From NCBI RefSeq assembly GCF_000365425.1, contig NZ_AQOV01000003.1, positions 62,001 through 126,000 on the forward strand: a stretch of DNA of 64,000 bases, in the 5' to 3' direction. Positions 21,967 through 32,800 of the stretch are shown piece by piece. Position 1 is the first letter of the stretch, and each line of letters opens with the position of its first letter. Source of the DNA: Methylomonas sp. MK1 (GTDB lineage: Bacteria > Pseudomonadota > Gammaproteobacteria > Methylococcales > Methylomonadaceae). The notes beneath the pieces were generated by a model, which did not search any database, was not told the origin of the DNA, and worked only from the letters and a program-made list of their open reading frames with translations. The position numbers and the translations under genes are program-made.

Positions 21967-23880
21967 ATGAAAGATAAATTTAACAATGCAGTCGGTCCAC
22001 AAATTCGGGCGGGTCAGCCAAGGGTTGGCCTCGTCATACCCGCATTGGCTATCGCGTCGCTTGTTGCTGGGCTTCAATCTGCTACTCAGTTCTTTGCCGA
22101 CGAATTTAACTATCAGTCTACGCTAGGTCCTCAGTACAACCATATTTATGCACCTTGGGCGGTTTTGCGCTGGTCTAGTGATTGGTATGGGTTATATCAA
22201 GAAAGCTTTATGAAGGCGGGCAGTGTTGGTATCTCTGTAACCGCTGTCGGATTGTTAGGGCTTATTGTTGCCAAAATGGTGATTGCTAATTCCTCTAAGG
22301 CTAATCCGTATTTACATGGCTCGGCCAGATGGGCCAACAAAGAGGATATTCAAGAGGCTGGCTTATTACCTCGTTCTGGTGGTTTGATTTCTAGGCTTCT
22401 CGGCAAAAAGACTTCGCCGGTGTCAGGCGTATATGTAGGTGCATGGATCGATAAAAATGGTGTTACCAGGTACTTGCGACATAACGGGCCTGAACATGTT
22501 CTCTGTTATGCGCCCACACGATCTGGTAAGGGGGTTGGTTTGGTTATTCCTACGTTGCTGTGTTGGGAACGTAGCGCAGTTGTTACCGACTTGAAAGGCG
22601 AATTATGGGCGCTGACTGCTGGTTGGCGGAAGAAGTATGCCAGAAATAGGGTATTACGTTTTGAGCCCGCTGCTTTGCAAGGTAGCGTATGTTGGAATCC
22701 ATTGGATGAAATTCGAATTGCAACGGAGTACGAAGTCGGCGACGTGCAGAATTTAGCAACATTGATAGTCGATCCAGATGGTAAGGGTTTAGAAACGCAT
22801 TGGCAGAAAACAGCTCAAGCGCTACTTGTCGGTGTGATTATGCATGTTCTATATAAGGCCAGGGATGAAGGTGGCGAGGCGTCTTTACCTATTGTGGATG
22901 CAATTATGTCTGATCCTAATAGGGATATTGCCGAGCTGTGGATAGAGATGACAACCTATGGGCATGTGTTCGGTAAAAATCATCCGGTGGTTGGCTCTGC
23001 CGCTCGGGATATGATGGATCGTCCCCCAGAAGAGGCCGGTTCCGTTCTCTCTACAGCTAAGTCGTATCTCGCTTTGTATCGCGATCCAGTTGTCCAGCGC
23101 AATGTGCGTAAGTCCGAGTTTCGCATCAAAGATCTGATGAATTTCGATGATCCTGTCAGTTTATACATTATCACTCAGCCTAATGATAAGGCTCGGCTAA
23201 GGCCATTAGTTAGGGTAATGGTGAACATGATTGTTAGGCTTTTGGCTGACAAGATGGAATTCGAAAACGGTCGTCCGAAGGCTCATTACAAACATCGAAT
23301 GTTAATGATGCTGGATGAGTTCCCTAGTCTTGGAAGACTAGAGATTTTGCAGGAGTCATTGGCTTTTGTTGCTGGTTACGGCATTAAGTGCTATTTGATT
23401 TGCCAGGATATTAACCAATTAAAGAGTCGTGAAACGGGCTATGGCGCTGATGAGTCGATAACATCTAACTGCCATGTGCAAAATGCATATCCACCTAACA
23501 GGGTTGAGACTGCTGATCATCTTTCCAAGTTGACCGGTCAAACCACTGTCGCAAAGGAACAAATCACAACCAGTGGTCGGCGTACCAGTGCTTTATTGGC
23601 ACAAGTCTCTAGGACCATTCAAGAAGTACAAAGACCTTTGTTGACTCCGGATGAATGCTTACGCATGCCTGGGCCAGTTAAGGGCGCTGATGGGTTGATT
23701 GAGAAGCCTGGCGACATGGTGATTTATGTAGCAGGATACCCTGCAATTTACGGTGTCCAGCCATTATATTTCAAGGACCCGGTGTTTCAGGCAAGGGCGT
23801 CTATTCCACCGCCCAAGGTATCCGACAAGTTACTTAAGACGCATGAAATATCGCGTGGCGCTGAGGCGATTAAGTTATGA
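21967..23880 (+). CDS. traG: TraG, type IV coupling protein (VirD4 family)
   Basis: The 637-residue protein matches RK2 TraG (635 residues). It has two N-terminal membrane spans (about residues 22-42 and 85-105), Walker A in APTRSGKGVGL near residue 182, and Walker B in MLMMLDEFPSLG near 450. It is the hexameric inner-membrane ATPase that links the TraI-DNA relaxosome to the Trb channel. AAAGAGG supports the start. The stop overlaps traF as ATGA. An upstream KorB site suggests repression once the plasmid is established. Confidence 0.96.
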   Translation: MKDKFNNAVGPQIRAGQPRVGLVIPALAIASLVAGLQSATQFFADEFNYQSTLGPQYNHIYAPWAVLRWSSDWYGLYQESFMKAGSVGISVTAVGLLGLIVAKMVIANSSKANPYLHGSARWANKEDIQEAGLLPRSGGLISRLLGKKTSPVSGVYVGAWIDKNGVTRYLRHNGPEHVLCYAPTRSGKGVGLVIPTLLCWERSAVVTDLKGELWALTAGWRKKYARNRVLRFEPAALQGSVCWNPLDEIRIATEYEVGDVQNLATLIVDPDGKGLETHWQKTAQALLVGVIMHVLYKARDEGGEASLPIVDAIMSDPNRDIAELWIEMTTYGHVFGKNHPVVGSAARDMMDRPPEEAGSVLSTAKSYLALYRDPVVQRNVRKSEFRIKDLMNFDDPVSLYIITQPNDKARLRPLVRVMVNMIVRLLADKMEFENGRPKAHYKHRMLMMLDEFPSLGRLEILQESLAFVAGYGIKCYLICQDINQLKSRETGYGADESITSNCHVQNAYPPNRVETADHLSKLTGQTTVAKEQITTSGRRTSALLAQVSRTIQEVQRPLLTPDECLRMPGPVKGADGLIEKPGDMVIYVAGYPAIYGVQPLYFKDPVFQARASIPPPKVSDKLLKTHEISRGAEAIKL

Positions 23881-24398
23881 AGCGGCTTACTTCATTGATT
23901 TCCCTTCTTGGTATTTCATATCTGGCTTTCTGTGGAATCGCCTACGCCGTTGGCGCGCGCTTTAACTCCACACGTAGTATTCCTGTTGGCATTTACTGGG
24001 AAACTCGCGACCCGGTCGAGAAAGGGGCTTATGTAATGTTTTGTCCCCCGCAATCGGAAGTGTTCGATTTAGCAAAGACTCGGGGCTATATCGGTGCTGG
24101 ATATTGCCCTGGCGGATATGGCTACATGATGAAAAAAATTTTAGCGGCTAAAACGGATGTCGTTTCCATTGGTGATGATGGAGTACGGGTTAATGATGTT
24201 TTATTGCCATATAGCGCCCCTTCAGAGCTTGATGGGGCAGGTCGCCCAATGCCGAAATTCAGGACAACCCATGAATTAGGTGAATCAGAAGTTCTACTTA
24301 TGACTGATATAAACAAGGGTTCGTTCGATGGTCGCTATTTTGGCTTAATCAATCGCTCTCAAATCACGGGCGTTATACGTCCTGTTTTAACTTGGTAA
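23877..24398 (+). CDS. traF: TraF, peptidase that matures the conjugative pilin
   Basis: The 173-residue protein is a membrane-anchored S26-type peptidase with an N-terminal span (about residues 7-25). The nucleophile region reads NSTRSIPVGIY, the probable general-base lysine lies in MMKKILAAK, and SFDGRYFG holds the conserved late Asp. In RK2 TraF removes the last residues of TrbC and closes it into a ring; trbC is at 105. A KorB operator is embedded in the coding sequence at the codons for ILAAK. The start overlaps the traG stop. Confidence 0.9.
   Translation: MKRLTSLISLLGISYLAFCGIAYAVGARFNSTRSIPVGIYWETRDPVEKGAYVMFCPPQSEVFDLAKTRGYIGAGYCPGGYGYMMKKILAAKTDVVSIGDDGVRVNDVLLPYSAPSELDGAGRPMPKFRTTHELGESEVLLMTDINKGSFDGRYFGLINRSQITGVIRPVLTW
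24140..24152. promoter_or_regulatory. KorB-type operator inside traF
   Basis: An exact TTTAGCGGCTAAA is part of the traF reading frame (codons for LAAK). It may be a site for KorB spreading or a roadblock within the operon. That it is flanked by A- and T-rich sequence as at the other sites suggests it is not a chance match. Confidence 0.7.
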
Positions 24399-24412
24399 AA
24401 ACGGAGGTTTTT

Positions 24413-26611
24413 ATGCAGTTGTTTATTGCGGAAAAGCCCGATCTTGCTAAGGCCATTGTTGATGGTTTAGGCGGCGGATCGCGTAAAGATGGTTACTATG
24501 ACTGCGGCGATAGTTATGTGACATGGTGCTACGGTCACATGCTGCAACTGCTGGACCCAGAGGACTACGATCCCAGATTCGGGAAATGGAATATGGATGA
24601 TTTGCCTATTTACCATATCCCGTGGAAGAAAAAGCCATCGAATGATAAGAAAGACCAACTCAAGATCATCACCACCTTATTAAAGCAAGCCAAGAGCGTT
24701 GTACACGCGGGCGACCCTGACGATGAAGGCCAGCTATTGGTTGATGAAGTCTTGGAGTATGCGGCTTGTTCGCTGCCTGTTAAACGATTGCTCATCAATG
24801 ACAACAATATCAGTGTCGTTAAGAGGTCGCTTGCAAGTATGCGCGACAATCGGGAGTTCGCTGGTTTGTCGGCGGCGGCGGAGGCACGAAGTATTGGTGA
24901 TCAACTTTACGGTTACAACATGAGCCGTGCATATACGTTGGCCGCGAATAAGGCAGGTTTTCAAGGTGTGTTAAGTGTCGGTCGAGTACAGACTCCTATC
25001 CTTGGTCTAGTTGTTAGACGGGATAGGGAGTTCGAAGCTCATACCAAGAGCTATTACTACAATGTGACTGGACAATTTACTTTTGGCGATTTGTCGTTTC
25101 CGGCCAGGTATCAGATTGTTAATGAGGATCCTGTTGATGAGAAGAGCCGTCTATCCAATCAGGGCCATGCGCAGGGTATCGCTGATGCGGCAAAGGGCGC
25201 ACAGGCAACCCTTGTTAGTGCGGCTACCAAAAAGAAAGATCAGCATCCGCCGCTTCCTTACAATTTGTTGAAGCTTCAGACAGATGCTTCGCGGAAGTTC
25301 GGGTTTCGTCCAGACCAGACGAAGGACATAACGCAATCGTTACGCGAAAAGCACAAACTGATTACATACAATCGGAGTGATTGTGAATATCTCAGTGAAG
25401 ACCAACATGGCGATGCGCCGAATGTTCTGGACGCTATTGCGAAGACGGCACCGACGCTAACGCTTGTCGCGCAAAAGGCTGACCCGTCGATAAAAAGCCG
25501 TGCGTTCAATTCTTCAAAGGTAAGTGCCCACCACGGAATCATTCCAACTGAGGCCACAGCCGATTTTTCTAAACTGACTGATGGCGAGCAGAAAATCTAC
25601 ATGTTGATTGCCCGCGCTTATGTCGCACAGTTCTGGCCTAAACATCAATACGATCAAACCGATATTTTTGTTGAAGCCGCTACACATCGGTTTGCTGTTC
25701 GCTCGAACATTACTACCTTGGCTGGCTGGAAGTCGCTGTATCGAAACGATATAGGTAATGAGGATTTAGAGGGTGATGAAAACGACATCGCCCTTGATCT
25801 TCGAGTGTTAAAGGCGGGGCAGGCAGGTGATTGTACTGACGCCGTTGCGAGCCAGATGGAGACGAAGCCGCGACCACTGTACACAATGGCCACCCTTTTA
25901 ACGGACCTTACTCGTGTTGCTCAATATGTGCGTGATGATCGTCTACGGGAGCTCCTGGTCGAAAAGGACAAGGGCAAAGAAGGCGAGCATGGAGGTATTG
26001 GTACACCGGCTACGCGAGACACCATTATTGCCACTTTATTTGATCGTGGCTATTTGGCGGAGAAGGGTAACAACATTATCAGCACTCCGACGGGGCGGGA
26101 GTTTTACGATACCTTGCCGGATAAAGCCAAATATCCCGATATGACCGCTCTATGGCACGAACAACAAAAGGCTATTCAGAGCGGCGACCTCAATGCGATT
26201 TCCTTTGTCAATGAGTTGATGGAGTACATCGGTGCAGAGGTGGCTAACGTTAAGCAGAATGGCATTGGGATCAAGGTTGCTTTCAATCCTTGTCCTGATT
26301 GCGGAAAGCCTTTGCGCCGCATTAAGAAAAAGGACAAAAACGAGTTCTTTTGGGGTTGTACTGGGTTCGCCGATGGGTGTCGGTTTGCAGCAGAAGACAA
26401 GTCTGGTAAGCCAGTCCCTAAACAAGCGCCTCTAGTGTCTGCCGTACATAAATGCATGTCATGTGGAAAAGGCTTGTCAAGGCGGCCAGGAAGAAAGAAG
26501 GGTGCGTTCTGGTGGGGATGTAGTGGGTTCCCCACATGCAAACAAACTTACCCAGACATTAAGGGACAACCGGATTTTAACAATAGCAAACAGGGTGGAC
26601 GTGATGAATAG
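24413..26611 (+). CDS. traE: TraE, type IA DNA topoisomerase (TopB-like)
   Basis: The 732-residue protein starts [20 protein letters not shown], a Toprim start with catalytic Glu, and includes DPDDEGQLL (Toprim metal site) and [17 protein letters not shown]. The active-site tyrosine is expected in [12 protein letters not shown] near residue 315. Two C-terminal zinc-ribbon-like segments with CPDCGKPL and CMSCGKGL close the protein. It resembles topoisomerase III and the TraE protein of the RK2 Tra1 region. The start is fixed by ACGGAGG; an upstream in-frame start at 24392 would overlap traF. Confidence 0.9.
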   Translation: MQLFIAEKPDLAKAIVDGLGGGSRKDGYYDCGDSYVTWCYGHMLQLLDPEDYDPRFGKWNMDDLPIYHIPWKKKPSNDKKDQLKIITTLLKQAKSVVHAGDPDDEGQLLVDEVLEYAACSLPVKRLLINDNNISVVKRSLASMRDNREFAGLSAAAEARSIGDQLYGYNMSRAYTLAANKAGFQGVLSVGRVQTPILGLVVRRDREFEAHTKSYYYNVTGQFTFGDLSFPARYQIVNEDPVDEKSRLSNQGHAQGIADAAKGAQATLVSAATKKKDQHPPLPYNLLKLQTDASRKFGFRPDQTKDITQSLREKHKLITYNRSDCEYLSEDQHGDAPNVLDAIAKTAPTLTLVAQKADPSIKSRAFNSSKVSAHHGIIPTEATADFSKLTDGEQKIYMLIARAYVAQFWPKHQYDQTDIFVEAATHRFAVRSNITTLAGWKSLYRNDIGNEDLEGDENDIALDLRVLKAGQAGDCTDAVASQMETKPRPLYTMATLLTDLTRVAQYVRDDRLRELLVEKDKGKEGEHGGIGTPATRDTIIATLFDRGYLAEKGNNIISTPTGREFYDTLPDKAKYPDMTALWHEQQKAIQSGDLNAISFVNELMEYIGAEVANVKQNGIGIKVAFNPCPDCGKPLRRIKKKDKNEFFWGCTGFADGCRFAAEDKSGKPVPKQAPLVSAVHKCMSCGKGLSRRPGRKKGAFWWGCSGFPTCKQTYPDIKGQPDFNNSKQGGRDE

Positions 26612-26834
26612 CAATGATGATGTAAATGACTTAAATGTGGATACGGAAGTAGATTCGGCGTTAGCGGTAGATACGGTAGATGTTGTGGCCGTGAAGTTAC
26701 TTGATGCTATGGTGCCTGGTGCTGTAGTGGAATTCGATCCCGACGAGGCCGAACGGCTTGGTGCGTTCAATGAAGACGCCTTAGATGAGGCCGATGCATT
26801 GGAAAGCCGTATCGATTCAACAAGTCATGAATAG
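26604..26834 (+). CDS. TraD-like small acidic protein
   Basis: The 76-residue, very acidic protein starts at an ATG that overlaps the end of traE. It contains [20 protein letters not shown] and then a helix rich in Asp and Glu. It occupies the place of traD between traE and traC in the RK2 Tra1 operon, and I recall a similar LLDAMVPG segment in that protein, so TraD is the likely equivalent. Function is unknown. A longer frame back to 26463 is open but would overlap traE by 150 bp. Confidence 0.6.
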   Translation: MNSNDDVNDLNVDTEVDSALAVDTVDVVAVKLLDAMVPGAVVEFDPDEAERLGAFNEDALDEADALESRIDSTSHE

Positions 26835-26845
26835 GTGTCTGATCA

Positions 26846-29800
26846 ATGGCAAAGAAACCTATTTCTAATCAAGGACAACTCGATTTTTTCAATGTTTTTG
26901 AAGATTGGCTTGTTCCCGAGCCTACGTCGGCTGACAAACCAGAGGCGGCGATTAAGGAACGCCTGGAATCATCCCCTAATGATGCTCGACATTTACTCGC
27001 ATTACGATTAGCACAACGTCTGAGTGAAGATGGTGGTGTTACATCCAAGGTATTAACCGAGGAAGCTAATCGTGCGTTTGGCGGAACCCAGGCGGGTGGC
27101 GACTATTTATCTAAGGATGCTTATGATGCCTTAGAAGCTGCTTTTAACATCCACTTGCTCGGGACCGAAGACCCGAATTGGAACGCATTGAATGCCGACG
27201 AAGCCAAGCTAAAGGTCGTTGACTTAACAAATAGGATTCAACGGGTGCCTACTCAGACGCGACGTGATGAAGAAATGGAGGAATTCCAGCAGTTCAGCAC
27301 ACCGCCCGCGCTCTCTTTTGTCGCTAATTGGGTTGCTAATGTCAAGAAAGATGATGTTATGGAGGAACCGTCGGCTGGTACAGGCGACTTGGCTATATGG
27401 TCAAAGATGGTAGGGGCCAAACTGATTCTGAATGAATTGTCCCCCCGTAGACAAGCTCTATTGGGAGCCTTGTTCCCAGAGGCAACAATCTTTAAAGAGA
27501 ATGCCGAGCAGTTGGATAACGTTCTACCTACCGACTTTAAGCCGACAGTGGTTGTTATGAATCCGCCATTTAGCTCGACTGCTGGTCGTGTCCAAGGACA
27601 GAGAGATACAACTAATGGCGCAAGACATCTCGAACAGTCATTAAAGCGCCTAGAGCAAGGCGGGCGACTGGTGGCGATTGTTGGAAACGGAATGGCCGCG
27701 GATAAGCCTGCCTTTGCTTCATGGTGGAAAGATGTACAAGCCAAATACAATGTAAGGGCCAACATAGGCATTTCCGGGCGAGAATATGCCAAATACGGGA
27801 CCACATTCGACAATCAAATTTTAGTAATCGACAAAAACGGGGCCACGACGCAGGCGATATTGACCGGCAAAGTAGATTCGGTGGCCGATTTACCAGCATT
27901 ATTAGAGGGCATAAGAAATGACCGTCAACACATTCAATCAACACCCGATAAACAGGCAAGCCGCCCAAACACTCCGCCAGTGTCAGATACCATTCAATCC
28001 GGAAACGGAGTTAGCGGCATTAGCATTGGTGCGGACGGCGTTAGAGCGGAATCTGCTGGAAACGGGGCCGATTCCGGAACCACTCCTATTGATAGCGAAG
28101 TTAGAGGCTCAACCGAAGATAGCTATGTCCCTAATGACGGAATCGGAGCCGGGAGTGGAGTTCCAGATAGAGTTATCGGAAACGTTGGAGGAAGCAGCGG
28201 CGGAGATACTGGAGGAAATAGTAGCCTCACTACAAGCAACAGTACCGCAAGCGTTGCAGTAGAAGCTAAGGATGATCTGGCTACCGAATTTACTGATTCT
28301 GTCTTTGCTAACTACGCTCCACAACGTCTTACAGTACAAGGCGCTAAACCACATCCAGGCAAATTGGTGCAGTCGGCGGCAATGTCTGCTGTCCAACCAC
28401 CTGCACCGTCATATGCCCCATTATTGCCAAAGGGATTGATCGAAGACGGATTGCTTTCGATTGCTCAAATTGAGGCCGTTGTTTATGCAGGGCAAGCGCA
28501 CTCAGAAACTTTGCCGAATGGTTCAAGGAAAGGCTTTTTCATTGGTGATGGCACTGGTGTTGGTAAGGGACGCGAAATATCCGGCATCATTTTGGATAAC
28601 ATGTTGCAAGGTCGGAAAAAAGCCGTTTGGGTTTCTTTTAATGAAGGCTTGATAGAGGATGCTAAAAGGGATTTTGCTGGTGTGGGTGGCGACCCGTCAA
28701 AATTGTTTTTCCAGGGAAAGACCAAAGCTGGTAATGCAATCACTCAAGAAGAGGGCATTTTATTCACAACTTACTCGACGCTACGCGGCGGCGAGAAAAA
28801 GCAGGCAAATGATTTGGGACAAAAGGGCGGTAAGTCTCGCGCTCAACAGATCATAGATTGGTTAGGTAAGGATTTTGATGGTGTTATTGCATTTGATGAA
28901 GCCCATAGCATGGGCAATGCCATTGCGATTAAGGGAAAACGAGGCGTCAAGAAGCCATCACAACAAGCGATAGCCGGTATTAACTTACAACGCGAATTGC
29001 CTAATTCGCGTGTTACCTATGTGTCAGCCACCGGAGCTACCGAGATAAGCAATCTTAGTTACGCGGATCGTCTAGGTTTATGGGGCGAGGGCACGCCGTT
29101 TGCTGACACAACTGCCTTTATCAACGGGGTGTCGAAAGGCGGCATTGCATCAATGGAATTGATCAGCCGAGACATGAAGGCGATGGGCATGTATTTGGCC
29201 AGGTCGCTGTCCTACGATGGTGTCTCGTATGAGCGCTTGGAACATCCACTATCTGATTTACAGGAAGATATTTACAACGAGCTCGCCGGCGCTTGGCAAG
29301 TCGTTTTAAATAATGTTGAGCAAGCTCTTGAACTCACTCAAGCCGGTAAGAGTGGTCCGGGTAAAAGTGCGGCTATGTCTCAGTTCTGGGGCGCCCATCA
29401 ACGATTTTTCAATCAAATTGTCACAGCCATGCAGACGCCGGCAGTGATAGACCATATTCGCGATCAACTGGACGCTGGTCACGCGGCTGTGATTCAGTTG
29501 GTAAATACAAACGAAGCAGCACAGGAGCGGATTATTGCCGACGCTACGGCGAATGATGCCCTTTTGGAGGAATTGGATTTTACGCCTCGGCAAATGCTAA
29601 TGGATTATGTCAGAAACGGATTCCCGGTAGCTGCTTATGAGCAAACACAAGACGCTAACGGCAACACCACCTACGTTCCAGTACGTGACTCGGAAGGGAA
29701 TCAAGTATTTGATCGAGAGGCAATTGCTTTGCGCGATTCGCTGCTGGACACGTTGCATCAAATCCGTGTTCCTGAAAATCCATTGGACTCAATCATCAAT

Positions 29801-32800
29801 GCTTTTGGTTCTGATCGGGTCGCAGAGGTTACTGGCCGTGGACGTCGGTTTGTTCAAACGCGCGACGATGAAGGCAATCTGAAAGTCGTCGAAGAGAAGC
29901 GAGGCAAACATTCTTCTAGGGCTGATTCGGAGGCCTTTCAGGCTGACAAAAAGGACATTCTCATATTCTCGGGCGCTGGCGGGACTGGCTATAGCTTTCA
30001 TGCCGATAATACAGCGGAGAATCAACGTAAGCGAATTCATTACATCTTGCAACCTGGTTGGCGGGCTGATGCCGCTGTGCAAGGGTTTGGGCGAACTCAC
30101 CGAACCAATCAAGCTCAGGAGCCGCATTATGTATTGCCTACCACCAATTTAAAGGCACAAAAGCGATTTGTGTCGTCAATTGCTCGTCGACTAGATCAAC
30201 TCGGAGCGCTTACTCGAGGACAGAGAGAAGCGACTAGCCAAGGTATGTTTACCGCTTCCGACAATCTTGAAAGCCAATATGCATCGACCGCGCTGAATAA
30301 CTTTTTTCGTGATCTGTATCGTGGGACCACAAGCCTTAAGTTCCACGAAGTTACCAAGCAGATGGGGCTTAATCTGCTTGATGAAAATGCTTCATTGAAT
30401 GAGAGCAATCTGCCGGCTATACCGCAGTTTTTAAACCGCCTGCTGTCACTGAAAACTGACATGCAGAATCAAGTTTTTGGTGAATTCGAGCAACGTCTTA
30501 TTGAAGCCGTTGATTATGCAAAGCAACGTGGTTTGTACGATGTTGGTCTACAGACAATGACCGCTTTGAGTATCCAAAAAACGCGGGATGATGTTGCTTA
30601 TGAGGATAAGAAAACCGGTGCCCAGACTCGTTATGTTGAGTTGGCCGTCACCAATGAAGTCCACTATTACAAGTGGGATGAGGTTAAAAAGTTCGTCAAG
30701 GAAAACCCTAAAGAAGGTGATCTAAGCGGGTGGTTTGTCTCTGAATTCGGAAAGAGCAAAGGCGATGTGTTTTATCTCGGAGACATTGGGGAGCGGTTAG
30801 ATTCCGATGGTAAATCTGTCCGTCGCGGTATTGTTCATACAATCAAAAAACATGACTATCGATATATCGACAACGCCGACGTTATCAGTCGCGGGTATGA
30901 CTATCGAACAGTTAGTGCAAATGGTGTTGGCTCTTATCAGAGGGTTACTTTGACTCGGGCGATAGACGAAACCGAAGCAAAAAAACTTTGGAACGAGCAA
31001 ATCGCCAATGCCCCGAAAACTGAAACAAAAACCGAACGCATGCTTGTCGGTGTCATTTTGCCAATCTGGGATCGTGTCGAAGGTGCCGAAACCATTCAAC
31101 GATTACAAACAGACGACGGTGAACAATTACTTGGCCGAATGTTGGGGCCTAAGTCCGCCAAACAAACACTGAAAAATCTAGGCCTTGATTCCGGTCTTGC
31201 TGGAATGTCGGTGGGCGATTTGTTCGAATCAATCAAAAAGGGTAACAAAGCAATTCTATCGAATGGTTGGGAGATTTCTACTGCGAAGGTGAATTTTGAA
31301 GACCGTATAGAGATTAAGGGTCGTAGTTATTTTACTGACGCAGAGAAACGATTGCTAAAAGATCAAGGCGCTTTTGTGGAGCGCATCAATTGGTCTGATA
31401 GAGTTTTTATACCTACTGGCGAAGGTGGGGTAGGGGTTTTTGAACGCATCACTGCTTCAAAACCTGTTGTCGATCTAATTGAGAAGAATCGCGGTAAGGA
31501 CTCCGCAAATAGTGAAAGTGACGATTTGGATATGCATGTCCACGATTCATCATTACCGGTTGGTGACTCGACAGACGTTATTGAGACTTCAGCCGATTCT
31601 GGCGATTCAACATTTTCCCCTTGCACGCAACCACCGGATCAAGAGGGTATTTTTCTATTAGCGAATAGGCAATACGCGAAGTTTCAACACGGCCTTTGGT
31701 ATCTCTCATACCCAACTCCAAAGGAAGCGGCTCAATCCGAATGGAATATTCCTGGAAATATGATTCCGTCTGATAGGTACCCTGATCAATCATGGGTGCT
31801 TTACTCTCATGGAAGAAAGGATGCGTTTTTTGGCGAGATTGTTACGCCAGGGGCCAAGGTGAAGATCGACGAGATTACCAACCCCACCACAACCAATGTA
31901 GTCGGCATTGCCGTCGCTCCAACAAATGGCGTTATTCGTCAGGAGGGTGTTTCAATGGAAAAAGCTAAGAAACCTTTTCACGAAGTTGTTGCCGAGAAAT
32001 TAATTGCACAACTAGAACAAGGTACGGCCCCGTGGCAACGGCCTTGGAACCCGGACGAGGCAGGTGGATTTCTGCCATATAACCCTCTTACCGGAAAGCG
32101 ATATAAAGGTATCAATACTCTCAATTTGTTGTCGGAGGATAGAAACGATAATCGGTGGATGACCTATAAACAAGCTGGGGAACTTGGTGGTCAAGTCCGA
32201 GAAGGCGAGAAGAGTACTGGTGTTCAATATTGGAAATTTACCGATGAGCAAATAAAGCGGGATGATAACGGCAATCCGGTTTTAGACGGAGAAGGCAAAC
32301 CGGTCAAGGTGGTCGTAAAGTTAGAACGTCCACGGGTTTTCTTTGCAAGTGTGTTTAATGCTGAACAGATCGATGGTTTGCCGCCGCTAGAAAAGAAAGA
32401 GGTAACTTGGAATCCCATTGAACGAGCTGAAAATATATTGGCGGCTTCGAGAGCCGATATACATCATAACGGTGGTAGCCGTGCGTTTTATAGACCGTCT
32501 ACTGATAGCATACATTTGCCGGAAAAAGGTCAATTTCCAACCGCAGAGAATTACTATGCGACCGCGTTGCATGAGTTGGGGCACTGGACTGGACACGAAG
32601 ACCGGCTGAATCGGGACATTGCACATCCATTCGGAAGTGAGGCTTACGCCAAAGAAGAATTAAGGGCGGAAATTGCCAGTATGATCTTGGGTGAAGAGCT
32701 TGGTATTGGTCATGATCCTGGTCAACATGCGGCTTATGTTGGCTCGTGGATTAAGGCTTTGCGGGATGATCCAATGGAGATTTTCCGGGCGGCGTCCGAT

